DNA of 51,516 bases, from NCBI GenBank assembly GCA_016792625.1, contig JAEUKK010000018.1, forward strand, positions 1-51,516. Reading direction: 5' to 3'. Origin of the DNA: Deltaproteobacteria bacterium. Its GTDB lineage: Bacteria; Myxococcota_A; UBA796; UBA2385. The notes under the pieces were generated by a model. That model ran no database searches. It worked only from the letters and a program-made list of their open reading frames with translations, and was not told where the DNA came from. Of the stretch, positions 8,500-17,918 are shown piece by piece (the stretch's first letter is position 1; each line of letters starts with the position of its first letter). A program made the translations under genes and the position numbers.

Positions 8500-10631
8500 G
8501 CTTCGACCGCCTCCACCCGGCGCTGCAGGCCCAGATCGTCAACCAGCTCGGGTGGAGATCCCTCCGCCCGGTGCAGGAGCAGACCATCTCCGCGGTGCTG
8601 GACGGGGCAAACTGCGTGGTGCTCGCCCCGACCGCGGGTGGCAAGACCGAGGCGGCGGTCTTCCCCACCCTCTCGCGCATGCACGCGGGGGGCTGGACGG
8701 GCACCAGCGCGCTGTACATCGCGCCCATTCGCGCGCTGCTCAACAACCAAGAGGAGCGGCTGCGCACGCTCACCGGCTTGCTCGGGCGCACCGCGGCCAA
8801 GTGGCACGGAGATGTGTCTGAGGCCGCCCGGCGTCGTTTTCTGGCTGACCCGGCCGATCTGTTGGCGATCACGCCCGAATCCATCGAGGCGCTGCTGCTG
8901 TCGCTGCGCCTGCCCGGGCGGCGCATGCTCTCGGGTGTGCGCGTCGTGATCATCGACGAGGTGCACGCTTTCGCTGCCGACGACCGGGGCGCGCACCTCA
9001 TGGCCCTGCTCGAGCGCATCAGCGAGGCGGCGGGCCACGACCTGCAGCGCATCGGCCTCTCGGCCACCGTGGGTGACCCCGCGCGCATCGTCGGCTGGCT
9101 CTCGGGCAGCTCTGCCCGCCCGCAGCTGGTGGTGGACCCAGGCGGTCCACGGGCCGAGCCCGAGGTCGTCCTCGACTTCGTGGGAGGGATCGCAAACGCG
9201 GCGCACGTGATTGATGCCCTCCACCCCGGGCGGCGCAGGTTGGTCTTCGTCGACAGCCGCCGGCGGGTCGAGGAGCTGGGCGCCGCCTTGCGGGCGCGGG
9301 GGGTCACGACCTTCCTCTCCCACAGCTCCTTGGCGCTGTCCGAGCGGGCCGCGGCCGAGCGGGCCTTCGCCGAGGAGCCCGCCTGTGTGATCGTGGCGAC
9401 CAGCGCGCTCGAGCTCGGGATTGACGTCGGTGACCTCGATCACGTGCTGCAGCTCGACGCGCCGGGCACGGTGTCGTCCTTCTTGCAGCGCATGGGGCGC
9501 ACCGGGCGCCGCGCCGGCACCCGGGCCAACTGCACGCTGCTCTGCACCAGCGACGAGGCCCTGCTGCAGGGAGCCGGCCTGCTGCGGCTGTGGGCAGACG
9601 GTTTTGTGGAGCCGGCGGGCCCCGACCCCGCCGCGGCGCACGTGCTGGCCCACCAGGTCCTAGCGCTGAGCGTGGCGGAGGGCGGCTGCCGGCGGGCCGG
9701 ACTGTGGGCCCTGCTGCGGGGCGCGGCGCCCTTTGTGGCCTTGGGCGAGGCCGCCCTCGACGCGCTCGTCGATCACATGCTCCAGCACGACATCTTGACC
9801 GAGGCCGACGGCCGGCTGCTGCTCGGCGCCGAGGGGGAGCGCCACTTCGGGCGGCGCCACTTCCAAGAGCTCACCGCGGTCTTCTCGACCCCCCGCGTGC
9901 TGACCGTCCTGTATGACGGCGACGAGATCGGCTCTGTGGACGCCTTCTTCCTTCAGCAGGCCGACAAGGGCGGGCCGGTGCAGTTCACGCTGGCCGGCCG
10001 CGCCTGGCAGGTCGAGCGGGTGGGCTGGCGCCAGGGCACCTGCGTGGTCAAGCCGGCCGAGGGGGGCGCGCCGCCGCGCTGGATGGGCAGCCCGCGGCTC
10101 TTGCACCGCCCGCTGTGCGAGGCCATGCGCGCGGTGCTCTGCGCGCCCGAGGGGGAGGCCCCCGACCGCCACCGCTGGACGCGCCGGGCCACCGACCGCC
10201 TCACGCGGATTCGCGCAGAGCACGCCCACCTCGATCTGGGCGCCGACCCGCAGCCGGTCGAGCCCGAGGGCCCCCGCCTGCGCTGGTGGACCTTCGGCGG
10301 CGGGCGGGCCAACAACCTGCTCGCGGCCGCGCTCCGCGCCGCGCTCGGCGAGCGGGTCACGGTGAACAACCTGCACATCACCCTCGCCGAGGGCGCGGCC
10401 AGCTCCGATGTCGCGCTGCGGCGCGCGCTCCAGAGCGCCGTGGCTGACGATGCCCTCGCCGCGCAGGCCGCGCCCGAGCTGGCCCGCGGGCGCCTGAGCA
10501 AGTTCGAGCGCTGCTTGCCCGACAGCTTCGCCCGGGCCCTGAGCGCGCGGGCGCTGACCGACGTGGACGGCGCGCGGGTGGTGCTGGAGCGGCAGCGGGG
10601 CGAGCATCCGGCTGAGTACACGGGAGGCTGA
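8496..10631 (+). CDS. brxHI: BrxHI, Lhr-like superfamily 2 helicase of type 2 BREX
   Basis: This 711-residue DEAD/DEAH-type helicase has motif I APTAGGKT (residues 44-51), motif II DEVH (D154-H157), a motif III LSATVG, and motifs V and VI as ATSALELGIDVG and QRMGRTGRR. The C-terminal half is the long Lhr-type extension. It is the last gene of the pglY-pglZ-brxD-brxHI block, starting inside the brxD stop (ATGA), which is the type 2 BREX order. The role in defence is presumed ATP-dependent nucleic-acid remodelling. The next gene converges from the other strand 38 bases away. Confidence 0.9.
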   Translation: MSFDRLHPALQAQIVNQLGWRSLRPVQEQTISAVLDGANCVVLAPTAGGKTEAAVFPTLSRMHAGGWTGTSALYIAPIRALLNNQEERLRTLTGLLGRTAAKWHGDVSEAARRRFLADPADLLAITPESIEALLLSLRLPGRRMLSGVRVVIIDEVHAFAADDRGAHLMALLERISEAAGHDLQRIGLSATVGDPARIVGWLSGSSARPQLVVDPGGPRAEPEVVLDFVGGIANAAHVIDALHPGRRRLVFVDSRRRVEELGAALRARGVTTFLSHSSLALSERAAAERAFAEEPACVIVATSALELGIDVGDLDHVLQLDAPGTVSSFLQRMGRTGRRAGTRANCTLLCTSDEALLQGAGLLRLWADGFVEPAGPDPAAAHVLAHQVLALSVAEGGCRRAGLWALLRGAAPFVALGEAALDALVDHMLQHDILTEADGRLLLGAEGERHFGRRHFQELTAVFSTPRVLTVLYDGDEIGSVDAFFLQQADKGGPVQFTLAGRAWQVERVGWRQGTCVVKPAEGGAPPRWMGSPRLLHRPLCEAMRAVLCAPEGEAPDRHRWTRRATDRLTRIRAEHAHLDLGADPQPVEPEGPRLRWWTFGGGRANNLLAAALRAALGERVTVNNLHITLAEGAASSDVALRRALQSAVADDALAAQAAPELARGRLSKFERCLPDSFARALSARALTDVDGARVVLERQRGEHPAEYTGG

Positions 10632-10669
10632 CCCGCGCGCCCAGGCCCCCGATCCCGCCGACCCTCCCC

Positions 10670-11686
10670 TCAGCCCCCCGCCGCAAAAAACGCCCGGAGC
10701 AGACCCCGCGCCCCGCGCAGCGGGGTCTCCTCACCCGCCAGCACCTGCGCCTCGATCACCGGCGCGGCGGCGGCCACGCCCGGGTGTGCGGCGAGCGCCT
10801 GCCGCAGGCCGTCTTCGACCAGGGACCACATCCAGCGGCGCAGCTGCTCTTGGCGGCGGGCGCGCAGGGCGCCGGTGCTGTCGAGGTGGGCCCGGTGGGC
10901 GAGGATGGCGTCCCACAGGGTGTCTATGCCGAGGTTGGCCAGGGCGCTGGCGCAGACCACCGGGGTGGTCCAGCCCGGGGTGGTCGGGCGCAGATAGTGC
11001 AGCGCGCCCTCGTGCGCGCGGGCGGCCCGGGCGGCGGCGGCGGCGTTCTCGCCGTCGGCCTTGTGCACGCAGAGCACCTCGGCGAGCTCGAGCACCCCGC
11101 GCTTGATGCCCTGCAGCTCGTCGCCCCCGCCGGCGAGGCTGAGCACGACGAAGGTGTCGACCATCTCGGCCACCGCCGTCTCGGACTGGCCCACGCCGAC
11201 CGTCTCGACGAAGACGACGTCGTAGCCGGCCGCCTCGCAGAGCAAGAGGGTCTCGCGGGTGCGGCGGTGTACGCCGCCCAGCGTGCCGCCGGTCGGTGAG
11301 GGTCGGATAAAGGCGCGCGGGTCGGCGCCCAGGCGCACCATGCGGGTCTTGTCGCCGAGGATGCTCCCGCCCGTACGGCCAGATGAGGGGTCGACGGCCA
11401 AGACCGCGACCCGGTGGCCGGCCTCGACCAGGCGCAGGCCCAAGTGCTCGAGCAGGGTCGACTTGCCCGCGCCGGGCACCCCGGTGATGCCCACCCGCAG
11501 CGCGCCGCCGGTCCAGGGCAGCAGGCGGGCCAACAGCGCTTGGGCCTGGGCCTCGTGGGCGGCGAGGGAGGACTCGACCAGGGTGATGGCCTGGCCGAGC
11601 GCCGCCCGATCCCCGCCGCGCAGGCCTGCGACCAGCGCGTCGACGCTGGGCCGGGGCCGCGGGGGCGGCCGGTAGGGCCCGCTCAC
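10670..11686 (-). CDS. meaB: MeaB/ArgK family GTPase chaperone of methylmalonyl-CoA mutase
   Basis: This is a 338-residue G3E-class GTPase that loads, protects and reactivates the cobalamin-dependent methylmalonyl-CoA mutase. The P-loop is GVPGAGKST (residues 69-77), followed by the family block [10 protein letters not shown] with the Lys-rich switch, then [10 protein letters not shown] and the base-recognition motif. That last motif reads HKAD instead of the usual NKAD, a change at the guanine-specificity Asn worth noting. It starts with GTG at 11686 within the stop of the mutase gene (4-base overlap), so expression is coupled to its client. It is the last gene of the minus-strand operon. 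Confidence 0.92.
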   Translation of the reverse strand: MSGPYRPPPRPRPSVDALVAGLRGGDRAALGQAITLVESSLAAHEAQAQALLARLLPWTGGALRVGITGVPGAGKSTLLEHLGLRLVEAGHRVAVLAVDPSSGRTGGSILGDKTRMVRLGADPRAFIRPSPTGGTLGGVHRRTRETLLLCEAAGYDVVFVETVGVGQSETAVAEMVDTFVVLSLAGGGDELQGIKRGVLELAEVLCVHKADGENAAAAARAARAHEGALHYLRPTTPGWTTPVVCASALANLGIDTLWDAILAHRAHLDSTGALRARRQEQLRRWMWSLVEDGLRQALAAHPGVAAAAPVIEAQVLAGEETPLRGARGLLRAFFAAGG

Positions 11687-13908
11687 GCCCCGCCGCCCTC
11701 GACCGCCTCGAGCACGTCGAGCAGGCTGCCAGCCGCCTCGGCGATCACCGTGCCTGGGCCGTAGATCGCGCTGGCGCCCGCGGCGTAGAGGGCCTCGTGG
11801 TCCTGCGGGGGCACCACGCCGCCCACCACGACGAGGATGTCGGGGCGGCCCTGGGCGTCGAGCGCGGCGCGCAGGGCGGGCACGAGCGTGAGGTGGCCGG
11901 CGGCGAGAGAGCTGACCCCAACGACGTGCACGTCGTTCTCGACCGCTTGGCGAGCGGTCTCGTCGGGCGTCTGGAACAGGGGGCCCACGTCGACGTCAAA
12001 GCCGATGTCGGCGAAGGCGGTGGCGATGACCTTCTGCCCGCGGTCGTGGCCGTCTTGGCCCATCTTGGCGACCAAGACCCGGGGGCGGCGCCCATGCGCG
12101 GCCGCGAAGGCCTCGATGCGGCGGCCCAGCGCTTGCGCGGTGTCTTCTTTCACACCACCCTCCCCCAAGAAGACCCCGCGGATGGTTTCGGTGCGGGCCT
12201 CGTGTCGACCATAGACCTGCTCGAGGGCAAAAGAGATCTCCCCGACGGTCGCCCGGTCCCGTGCGGCGTCGATGGCCAAGGCGAGCAGGTTCCCACCGCC
12301 CCCGGCGGCGGCCGCGCGCAGGGCGTCGAGGCGCGCCTGCACCTGGGCCTCATCCCGTCCGGCCCGCAGGCGCGCGAGGCGCTGCAGCTGGGCGGCGCGC
12401 ACCGCCGCGTTGTCGACCTTCAAGATGGGGATCTCGTCGGGGGCCTTGGGCGGCAGCTTGTTCACCCCGAGGATGGTCTGCCGGCCGCTGTCGATGCGCG
12501 CCTGGATGCGGGCGGCGCTCTCTTCGATGCGCCGCTTGGGCAGGCCCTGCTCGATCGCCTTGGCCATGCCGCCCAGCGCCTCGACCTCGGTGATGTGCTC
12601 CCAGGCCCGCTCGGCCAGGGCGGCGGTGAGGGCCTCGATGTGCCAGCTGCCACCCCAGAGATCGATGTGCTTGGTCGTGCCGCTCTCGAGCTGCAACAGC
12701 AGCTGGGTGTTGCGGGCGATGCGCGCGCTGTGGTCGGTGGGCAGCGCCAGGGCCTCGTCGAGCGAGTTGGTGTGCAGGCTCTGGGTCTGGCCCTGGGTGG
12801 CGGCCACCGCCTCGAGAGCGGTGCGCACCACGTTGTTGTAGACATCTTGGGCGGTCAAGCTCCAGCCCGAGGTCTGGCAGTGGGTGCGCAGGGTCAACGA
12901 GCGTGGGTCTTTGGCGCCCAGCGGCTGCAGCAGGCGCGCCCAGAGCAGGCGCGCGGCGCGGAGCTTGGCGACCTCCATCGCGAAGTGCATGCCCACGCCG
13001 AAGAAGAACGAGAGGCGGGGCGCGAAGTGGTCGATGTCCAGGCCGGCGGCCATGCCCGTGCGCACATACTCGAGGCCGTCGGCGAGCGTATAGGCGAGCT
13101 CGAGGTCGGCGGTCGCGCCGGCCTCTTGCATATGGTATCCGCTGATGCTGATGCTGTTGAACTTCGGCATCTCGGCCGCGGTGTAGGCGAAGATGTCGGA
13201 GATGATCCGCATGCTCGGCCCGGGCGGGTAGATGTAGGTGTTCCGCACCATGAATTCTTTGAGGATGTCGTTCTGAATGGTGCCCGAGAGCCGGTGCCGG
13301 GGCACCCCCTGCTCCTCGGCCGCCACCACATAGAGCGCCAAGATCGGCAGCACCGCGCCGTTCATGGTCATCGACACGCTGATCTCGTCGAGCGGAATGC
13401 CGTCGAAGAGCAGCTGCATGTCAAGGATCGAGTCGACCGCCACCCCGGCCATGCCCACATCGCCGGTCACCCGGGGGTGGTCGCTGTCGTAGCCGCGGTG
13501 GGTGGCGAGGTCAAAAGCGATCGACAGGCCCTTTTGGCCGGCGGCGAGGTTGCGCCGGTAGAAGCGGTTGCTGTCCTCGGCGGTCGAGAAGCCGGCGTAC
13601 TGCCGCACCGTCCACGGCTGGGATGCGTACATGGTCGGGTACGGTCCACGCACAAAAGGCGCCACCCCCGGCAGGCCGCCGATATGGGGCAGGTGTTCGC
13701 TGTGGGCCGGGTCTGGCGCGGGGCCGACCGTGATGCCCTCGGGCGTGGCCAGCGGGGGCGCGAAGAGCAGGTCGGCCGGCGGGGGCAGCGGCAGGTCATC
13801 GAGGCCCAGCGCCCCGAGGCGGAGGGCGCGGGGGTCCACGGTGCGGGGGGCCACCGGCGGCGGCGCGGCCTGCAGAGAGACAGCGGGTGGAGCGACGGGC
13901 TGCGACAT
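11683..13908 (-). CDS. mutB: methylmalonyl-CoA mutase large (catalytic) subunit
   Basis: This 741-residue enzyme isomerises (R)-methylmalonyl-CoA to succinyl-CoA with adenosylcobalamin, in propionate, odd-chain fatty acid and branched amino acid catabolism. The TIM-barrel half carries the family blocks [17 protein letters not shown] and [18 protein letters not shown]. The C-terminal domain has the cobalamin-binding DGHDRG (DxHxxG) motif with the cobalt-ligand His at about residue 621, and the later GGVVPPQD and AIYGPGT blocks. The ATG at 13908 shares one base with the mutA stop (TGATG), and GAGG sits 7 bases upstream. Together with mutA it forms the heterodimer; meaB follows. Confidence 0.96.
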   Translation of the reverse strand: MSQPVAPPAVSLQAAPPPVAPRTVDPRALRLGALGLDDLPLPPPADLLFAPPLATPEGITVGPAPDPAHSEHLPHIGGLPGVAPFVRGPYPTMYASQPWTVRQYAGFSTAEDSNRFYRRNLAAGQKGLSIAFDLATHRGYDSDHPRVTGDVGMAGVAVDSILDMQLLFDGIPLDEISVSMTMNGAVLPILALYVVAAEEQGVPRHRLSGTIQNDILKEFMVRNTYIYPPGPSMRIISDIFAYTAAEMPKFNSISISGYHMQEAGATADLELAYTLADGLEYVRTGMAAGLDIDHFAPRLSFFFGVGMHFAMEVAKLRAARLLWARLLQPLGAKDPRSLTLRTHCQTSGWSLTAQDVYNNVVRTALEAVAATQGQTQSLHTNSLDEALALPTDHSARIARNTQLLLQLESGTTKHIDLWGGSWHIEALTAALAERAWEHITEVEALGGMAKAIEQGLPKRRIEESAARIQARIDSGRQTILGVNKLPPKAPDEIPILKVDNAAVRAAQLQRLARLRAGRDEAQVQARLDALRAAAAGGGGNLLALAIDAARDRATVGEISFALEQVYGRHEARTETIRGVFLGEGGVKEDTAQALGRRIEAFAAAHGRRPRVLVAKMGQDGHDRGQKVIATAFADIGFDVDVGPLFQTPDETARQAVENDVHVVGVSSLAAGHLTLVPALRAALDAQGRPDILVVVGGVVPPQDHEALYAAGASAIYGPGTVIAEAAGSLLDVLEAVEGGGA

Positions 13909-15833
13909 CAGCGCACCTCGGGGGAGATGGCGGCGCCCAGCCGCGCGTGGAGCTCGGCGAGCGCGCTGGCCAGCGGCGCGCCCACGTGCACAAAACCGAC
14001 CACGCCGGCCGCCCGCAGGGCCTCGGCGTCGGCGCCCGGCCGACCCGCCAGCCAGACCGGCAGGGGCTGCAGCGCGGCGGCCAGGGGCAGGGCCAGGCGG
14101 GCCGTGTCGGCCTCATCGCCGCAGATGATGGCTGCGGCGGCGTTTTGGGCCCGGGCCTCCTCCGCCAGGGCCTGCAGGGCGGCCCGCTCGTCGGGCGCGG
14201 CCGGGCCCTCGACAGGGGTGGAGGTAGGCCAGGCCACAGACGGGCGGACCGGCCGCAGCCCGCCGGCCAGGGCGAGGCCCTCGGCGAAGCCCGCGCGGGC
14301 GGCGTGGCGGGCCACGGGGCCGATGCAGGCCAAGAACAGCGTCTGTGGCGTCGCTCCCGCGGCGTCGCGCAGGGCCTCCCAGGGGGCGGCGAGGCGCAGG
14401 GGGCGCAGCGGGGCGGGCCCCCCGGCGACGGCGGGCGCGCGAAGGGCGGCCCGGGCGGGCGGGCGCTGCTCGCCGGCCCAGGCGAACTCAGACAGACCCA
14501 CCAGGGTGCGCTGGCGTTTGTCGACCTCGACCTGCAGGCGGGCGGCGGCGGCGCCGACCTCGGCTTGGGGCCAGCCGGCGGTCAAGGCGGCCGAGAGCCC
14601 GCCCGCCGCCTCGATGCGCTGCAGCAGGGCCCAGGCCTCGGCGCAGAGCCCGGCGGCGAGGCCCTCGACGCTGTAGGCCCCGCCGGCGAGGTCATCGAGG
14701 GCGCCGAGGTGGCCCTCTTCTTCGAGCAGCAGGTGGGTGTGCAGGGCGAGGCGGCGCGCGGCGGGCAGGCCGCTGCGCAGGGGCGCGTCGTAGGGGCGCA
14801 AGCTGATCGCATCGGCCCCGCCCGCGGCGCCGCCCAGCCCGGCGACGGTGGCCCGCAGGGCGTTGCTGTGCAGGTCATAGGCGCAGAGGCCGCGGTCGAG
14901 CTGGCGGGCGTGCAGGTCGGCGCGTGAGGCCTCGGGCGTCAAGCCCAGGGCGAGCCCGAGCTTGGCCCACAGGCGGCGCAGGGCGCGCAGCTTCGCCAGA
15001 TCGACGACCAGCTCGCCGCTCAGGCCGAGCTGCAGGCGCACGTAGCCGAGCGCGTGGGGGGCCGCGACGCCCCGGTCGGCCAAGGCGCGCAGGCTGTCGA
15101 GGGCGGCCGCGAGCAGGCCGGCGAGCTCCCAGGCGGGGGGCGCGCCGGCCTCGGCCCAGGGCAGACCGCTGAGCAACAAGCGGGCACGATCAAAGCCCTG
15201 CTGCAGGGCGCGGGCGAGGCCGTCGTGGGCGGGGCTCGGGCTGGCCGCTTCCCCGGCGAGCAGGGGGCCCCAGGGGTCGACCAGCGCGCCGCCCCACCAG
15301 CGCTCGGCGGGGCGGGCGGCGGATAGCGCGTCCAGCGCGGCCAAGGCGCCCTCTGCGTCGTGGCGGGCGTCGAGCCAGAGGCCCTTTCCGGCCAGGGGCG
15401 CGGCGGCGAGCAGGCGGACCAGGCGCGGGCCCGCCCAGCCCTGACCACCCGGGTCAGCTAGGCCCACCGACGAGGCGCCGCGGGTGAGCTCATCGGCGAT
15501 CGCAGCGCCCAGCGCGTCATCTTCGTCGACCGCGCCCAGCGAGAGCTCGCTGAGGCGCTCCCACGGGCCGCGGCGGCAGAGGCGGCTGACCGCCAGCGCC
15601 TCGGTGGCCGGCAGGGCGGGGGCGGTGGCCAAGGCCGGGGCGCGCTGGCCGCCGGGCAGCTCGAGCTCCATCACCTTGTCCCAGGCCTTTCCTTTGAGGG
15701 CGGCCTGGGCGGCGGCCCGCCACGCCGCAGGGTCAGCGGGCGGGAACCACCGGGCGAGGTCGATGCCCGCGGCGATCTGCGGGTCGGGCTGCGCGGGCGC
15801 AGGCTGCGGCGGGTGGGCGTCGGGGGCGGACAT
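13908..15833 (-). CDS. mutA: methylmalonyl-CoA mutase small subunit
   Basis: This 641-residue partner of MutB has a degenerate mutase barrel and a C-terminal domain that resembles the cobalamin domain but lacks the DxHxxG motif, as is normal for small subunits. It is Ala-rich and more diverged than MutB. The start was set at ATG 15833 because a GAGG lies five bases upstream; the in-frame GTG at 15839 falls within that ribosome site. Its stop overlaps the mutB start by one base. The gene follows the thioredoxin gene by 71 bases on the same strand and is probably in the same transcript. Confidence 0.9.
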   Translation of the reverse strand: MSAPDAHPPQPAPAQPDPQIAAGIDLARWFPPADPAAWRAAAQAALKGKAWDKVMELELPGGQRAPALATAPALPATEALAVSRLCRRGPWERLSELSLGAVDEDDALGAAIADELTRGASSVGLADPGGQGWAGPRLVRLLAAAPLAGKGLWLDARHDAEGALAALDALSAARPAERWWGGALVDPWGPLLAGEAASPSPAHDGLARALQQGFDRARLLLSGLPWAEAGAPPAWELAGLLAAALDSLRALADRGVAAPHALGYVRLQLGLSGELVVDLAKLRALRRLWAKLGLALGLTPEASRADLHARQLDRGLCAYDLHSNALRATVAGLGGAAGGADAISLRPYDAPLRSGLPAARRLALHTHLLLEEEGHLGALDDLAGGAYSVEGLAAGLCAEAWALLQRIEAAGGLSAALTAGWPQAEVGAAAARLQVEVDKRQRTLVGLSEFAWAGEQRPPARAALRAPAVAGGPAPLRPLRLAAPWEALRDAAGATPQTLFLACIGPVARHAARAGFAEGLALAGGLRPVRPSVAWPTSTPVEGPAAPDERAALQALAEEARAQNAAAAIICGDEADTARLALPLAAALQPLPVWLAGRPGADAEALRAAGVVGFVHVGAPLASALAELHARLGAAISPEVR

Positions 15834-15904
15834 GGGCACCTCGGGGGGCGGCCTCTATCGTCGGCGCCCCCCAACCGCGCGCGCACCGCGCCCAGCAGCG
15901 GGGC

Positions 15905-16279
15905 TCAGGCCTGCGGTTGGGCCTGCTGCGCGGCGATCTCGGCGTGGATCTTGGCCATATCGAGGGCCTTGACCTGGCCGATGAGCTGCTCAAGCGCCGG
16001 GGCGGGCAGGGCGCCGGCCTCGTTGTACAGCAGCACCTTCTCACGGAAGATCATCAGCGTGGGGATGCTGCGAATCTGGAAGAAGCCGGCCAGCTCTTGC
16101 TGGTCTTCGGTGTCGACCTTGCCGAAGACGACGTCAGTGTGGGCATCGCTGGCCTTCTCAAAGGTCGGGGCGAAGGCCCGGCAGGGGCCACACCAGCTCG
16201 CCCAGAAGTCGACGATGAGGATGCCCGCGGTGTCGAGGGTCTCTTGGAAGTTCTCGTGGGTGATGGTCTTCGTCGCCAT
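15905..16279 (-). CDS. thioredoxin
   Basis: This is a 124-residue single-domain thioredoxin with the active site WCGPC (W29, C30, C33), preceded by the usual VDFWASW strand, and with the cis-Pro segment SIPTLMIF. It lacks a signal peptide when read from ATG 16279, so it should be cytoplasmic. The open frame extends upstream to 16567, but that part is low-complexity Arg/Pro/Ala and is probably untranslated. It is slightly longer than E. coli TrxA because of a C-terminal helix with a Gln/Ala tail. It stands at the head of the mutA-mutB-meaB strand; whether it serves these enzymes is not shown. Confidence 0.93.
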   Translation of the reverse strand: MATKTITHENFQETLDTAGILIVDFWASWCGPCRAFAPTFEKASDAHTDVVFGKVDTEDQQELAGFFQIRSIPTLMIFREKVLLYNEAGALPAPALEQLIGQVKALDMAKIHAEIAAQQAQPQA

Positions 16280-16464
16280 GGGGGGCTCCGGGCCGCAGCG
16301 AGGGGCGGACTGTGGGTTCTGCCGGCCCGGATGCCGCGGGGTCGCGCCGGTGACGGTCCGGGGCGCGCTAACCGCGGCCCCCGCACGCTGCCCTGCGCCT
16401 GCGCAGGCGCGGCGGGCGCCTCTCCGCCGATCCTCGGGCGGCGTCCGCGGGATAGCCGGCGCGC

Positions 16465-17718
16465 ATGCCCGCCTCCCCAGCCCAAGCCGCGCTGCGCGCC
16501 CTCCCCCTGCTGCTCCTCGGCGCCCTCGCCGCGCCCCCCGCTGCGGCCGCGGCCATCGACGCCGCATGCCGGCCCGCCGAGCAGGGCCAGCCGCTGAAGG
16601 TGGCCCTGGTCACGAGCTCTTCAGGCGGCCTCATCTTCAACAGCATGGGCCACACGGCGATCTGGTTCAGCGGCGGCCCCTTAGACGAGGGCCTGGTCTA
16701 CAACTGGGGCGCGTATGACGGCACCCGCCCCGACCTCGGGCCCGCCTTCCTCGCCGGCGAGATGAATTTCTGGCTGGCCGACGAGGTGTGGGCGGTCCAG
16801 TGGCGGCGCAACCTGCGCCAGCAGCGCAGCGTGGTGGTGCAGGTCCTCGACGTGCCCCAGCCCGAGGCCGCGGCCATGCTGCGCCGCCTGCAGATCGAGG
16901 TGCTGCCCGAGAACCGCGAGTTCCGCTACCACTGGGCCCTCGACAATTGCGCCACGCGGGCACGAGACGTCGTGAACAAGCTGGTGGGCGGCCAGCTTGA
17001 GACCGCACTGTCCACCCCCGCGCCGTGGACGGCGCGGCACGAGGGCGCCCGCCACCTCTCCCGTCACCCCCTCGCGGCCTTCGCGTGGGACTTCATGGCC
17101 GGCCCCTATGTCGACCAGCCGCTCACCGAGTGGCAGCTGGGCATGGTGCCCGAGCGCTTGATGGAGAGCGTGCAGGGCGTCGTTCTCCGCGACCCCGACG
17201 GCGCGACCCGCCCCCTGGTCACCGCCCGCTGCGACCTGCGCGAGGGCGAGTACTCCTGGGCGCGACCCCACCCCTTGCCCAGCTGGCCGGTGGCGGCGCT
17301 GACCACCGCGCTCAGCGCGCTGATGGTCGGCCTCGGGCTGCGGCCGGCGGGGGCGGCGCGCCGCCTGTCCGGCGCGATGTTGGGGCTCTGGGGCCTGACC
17401 GCCGGGCTGCTCGGCCTCATCACCTTCGTCATGTGGGCGATCAGCTCACTCGACGGGGTGGGTCCGACCTTCTCGTGGCTGCAGGCAAACCCCCTGACCC
17501 TCTTGCTGGCGGCGGCGGGCCTGCAGCGCCTGCGGCAGCGCGCCTGGGGCCCCCTGCTGCGGGGCGCGGCCTTCGCCCTCGCGGGGATTGGCGTGGCTGG
17601 GCTCATCTTCAAGCCGCTCATCCCCCAAGACAACCTGCACATGGTCGCGGTCTTCTTGCCCCCGCTGCTCGGTGCGGCGGCGCTGGCTTGGCGGGCGCCG
17701 GGTGAGGGGCGGGGCTAA
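16465..17718 (+). CDS. DUF4105 (Lnb N-terminal periplasmic domain) membrane protein
   Basis: The 417-residue product starts with a signal peptide (residues 1 to about 30, Leu/Ala core). The extracytoplasmic part, residues about 40-235, matches the DUF4105/Lnb domain: a FNSMGHTAIWF block, a YNWGAYDG block, and the ENREFRYHWALDNCATRARD segment ending with D160-N161-C162. In related proteins the His and Cys are suspected catalytic residues of an NlpC/P60-like acyl-transfer fold; Lnb itself modifies lipoproteins. Residues about 270-410 form four hydrophobic segments, so the protein is anchored by its C-terminus. It is divergent from the thioredoxin gene, with 185 bases between them for the promoters. 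Confidence 0.8.
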   Translation: MPASPAQAALRALPLLLLGALAAPPAAAAAIDAACRPAEQGQPLKVALVTSSSGGLIFNSMGHTAIWFSGGPLDEGLVYNWGAYDGTRPDLGPAFLAGEMNFWLADEVWAVQWRRNLRQQRSVVVQVLDVPQPEAAAMLRRLQIEVLPENREFRYHWALDNCATRARDVVNKLVGGQLETALSTPAPWTARHEGARHLSRHPLAAFAWDFMAGPYVDQPLTEWQLGMVPERLMESVQGVVLRDPDGATRPLVTARCDLREGEYSWARPHPLPSWPVAALTTALSALMVGLGLRPAGAARRLSGAMLGLWGLTAGLLGLITFVMWAISSLDGVGPTFSWLQANPLTLLLAAAGLQRLRQRAWGPLLRGAAFALAGIGVAGLIFKPLIPQDNLHMVAVFLPPLLGAAALAWRAPGEGRG

Positions 17719-17732
17719 GCCCAAGCTTCAGG

Positions 17733-17749
17733 CCAGGCTTTCGGCCTGG
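17733..17749. terminator. hairpin, candidate terminator between convergent genes
   Basis: CCAGGC and GCCTGG form a perfect 6-bp stem around a 5-base TTTCG loop, followed by GTTTCG. It lies just after the stop of the plus-strand DUF4105 gene. A second, stronger GC hairpin (CCCGGCGC/GCGCCGGG) is at 17781-17798. Neither is followed by a proper U tract, so the call is tentative. The rest of the 200-base gap is GC-rich without a gene. Confidence 0.35.
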
Positions 17750-17918
17750 GTTTCGCCCATGTTGTAGGCCAAGGGGCGGCCCCGGCGCAGGCGCCGGGCC
17801 GGGCGCTGCGCGGGGTCGCTGCGCTCCGTCGGCCGCGGCGGGCCGCGCCCGACCCCGCTGCGCGGGCCGCTCCGCTCCCTGCCGCCGCGAGGCGAAGACA
17901 ACGTCTAACGCGCCATCT

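Noticed and set aside
11797..14676. 959-residue plus-strand open frame
   Set aside because: It lies opposite mutB and mutA, which are certain. Its sequence is low complexity.
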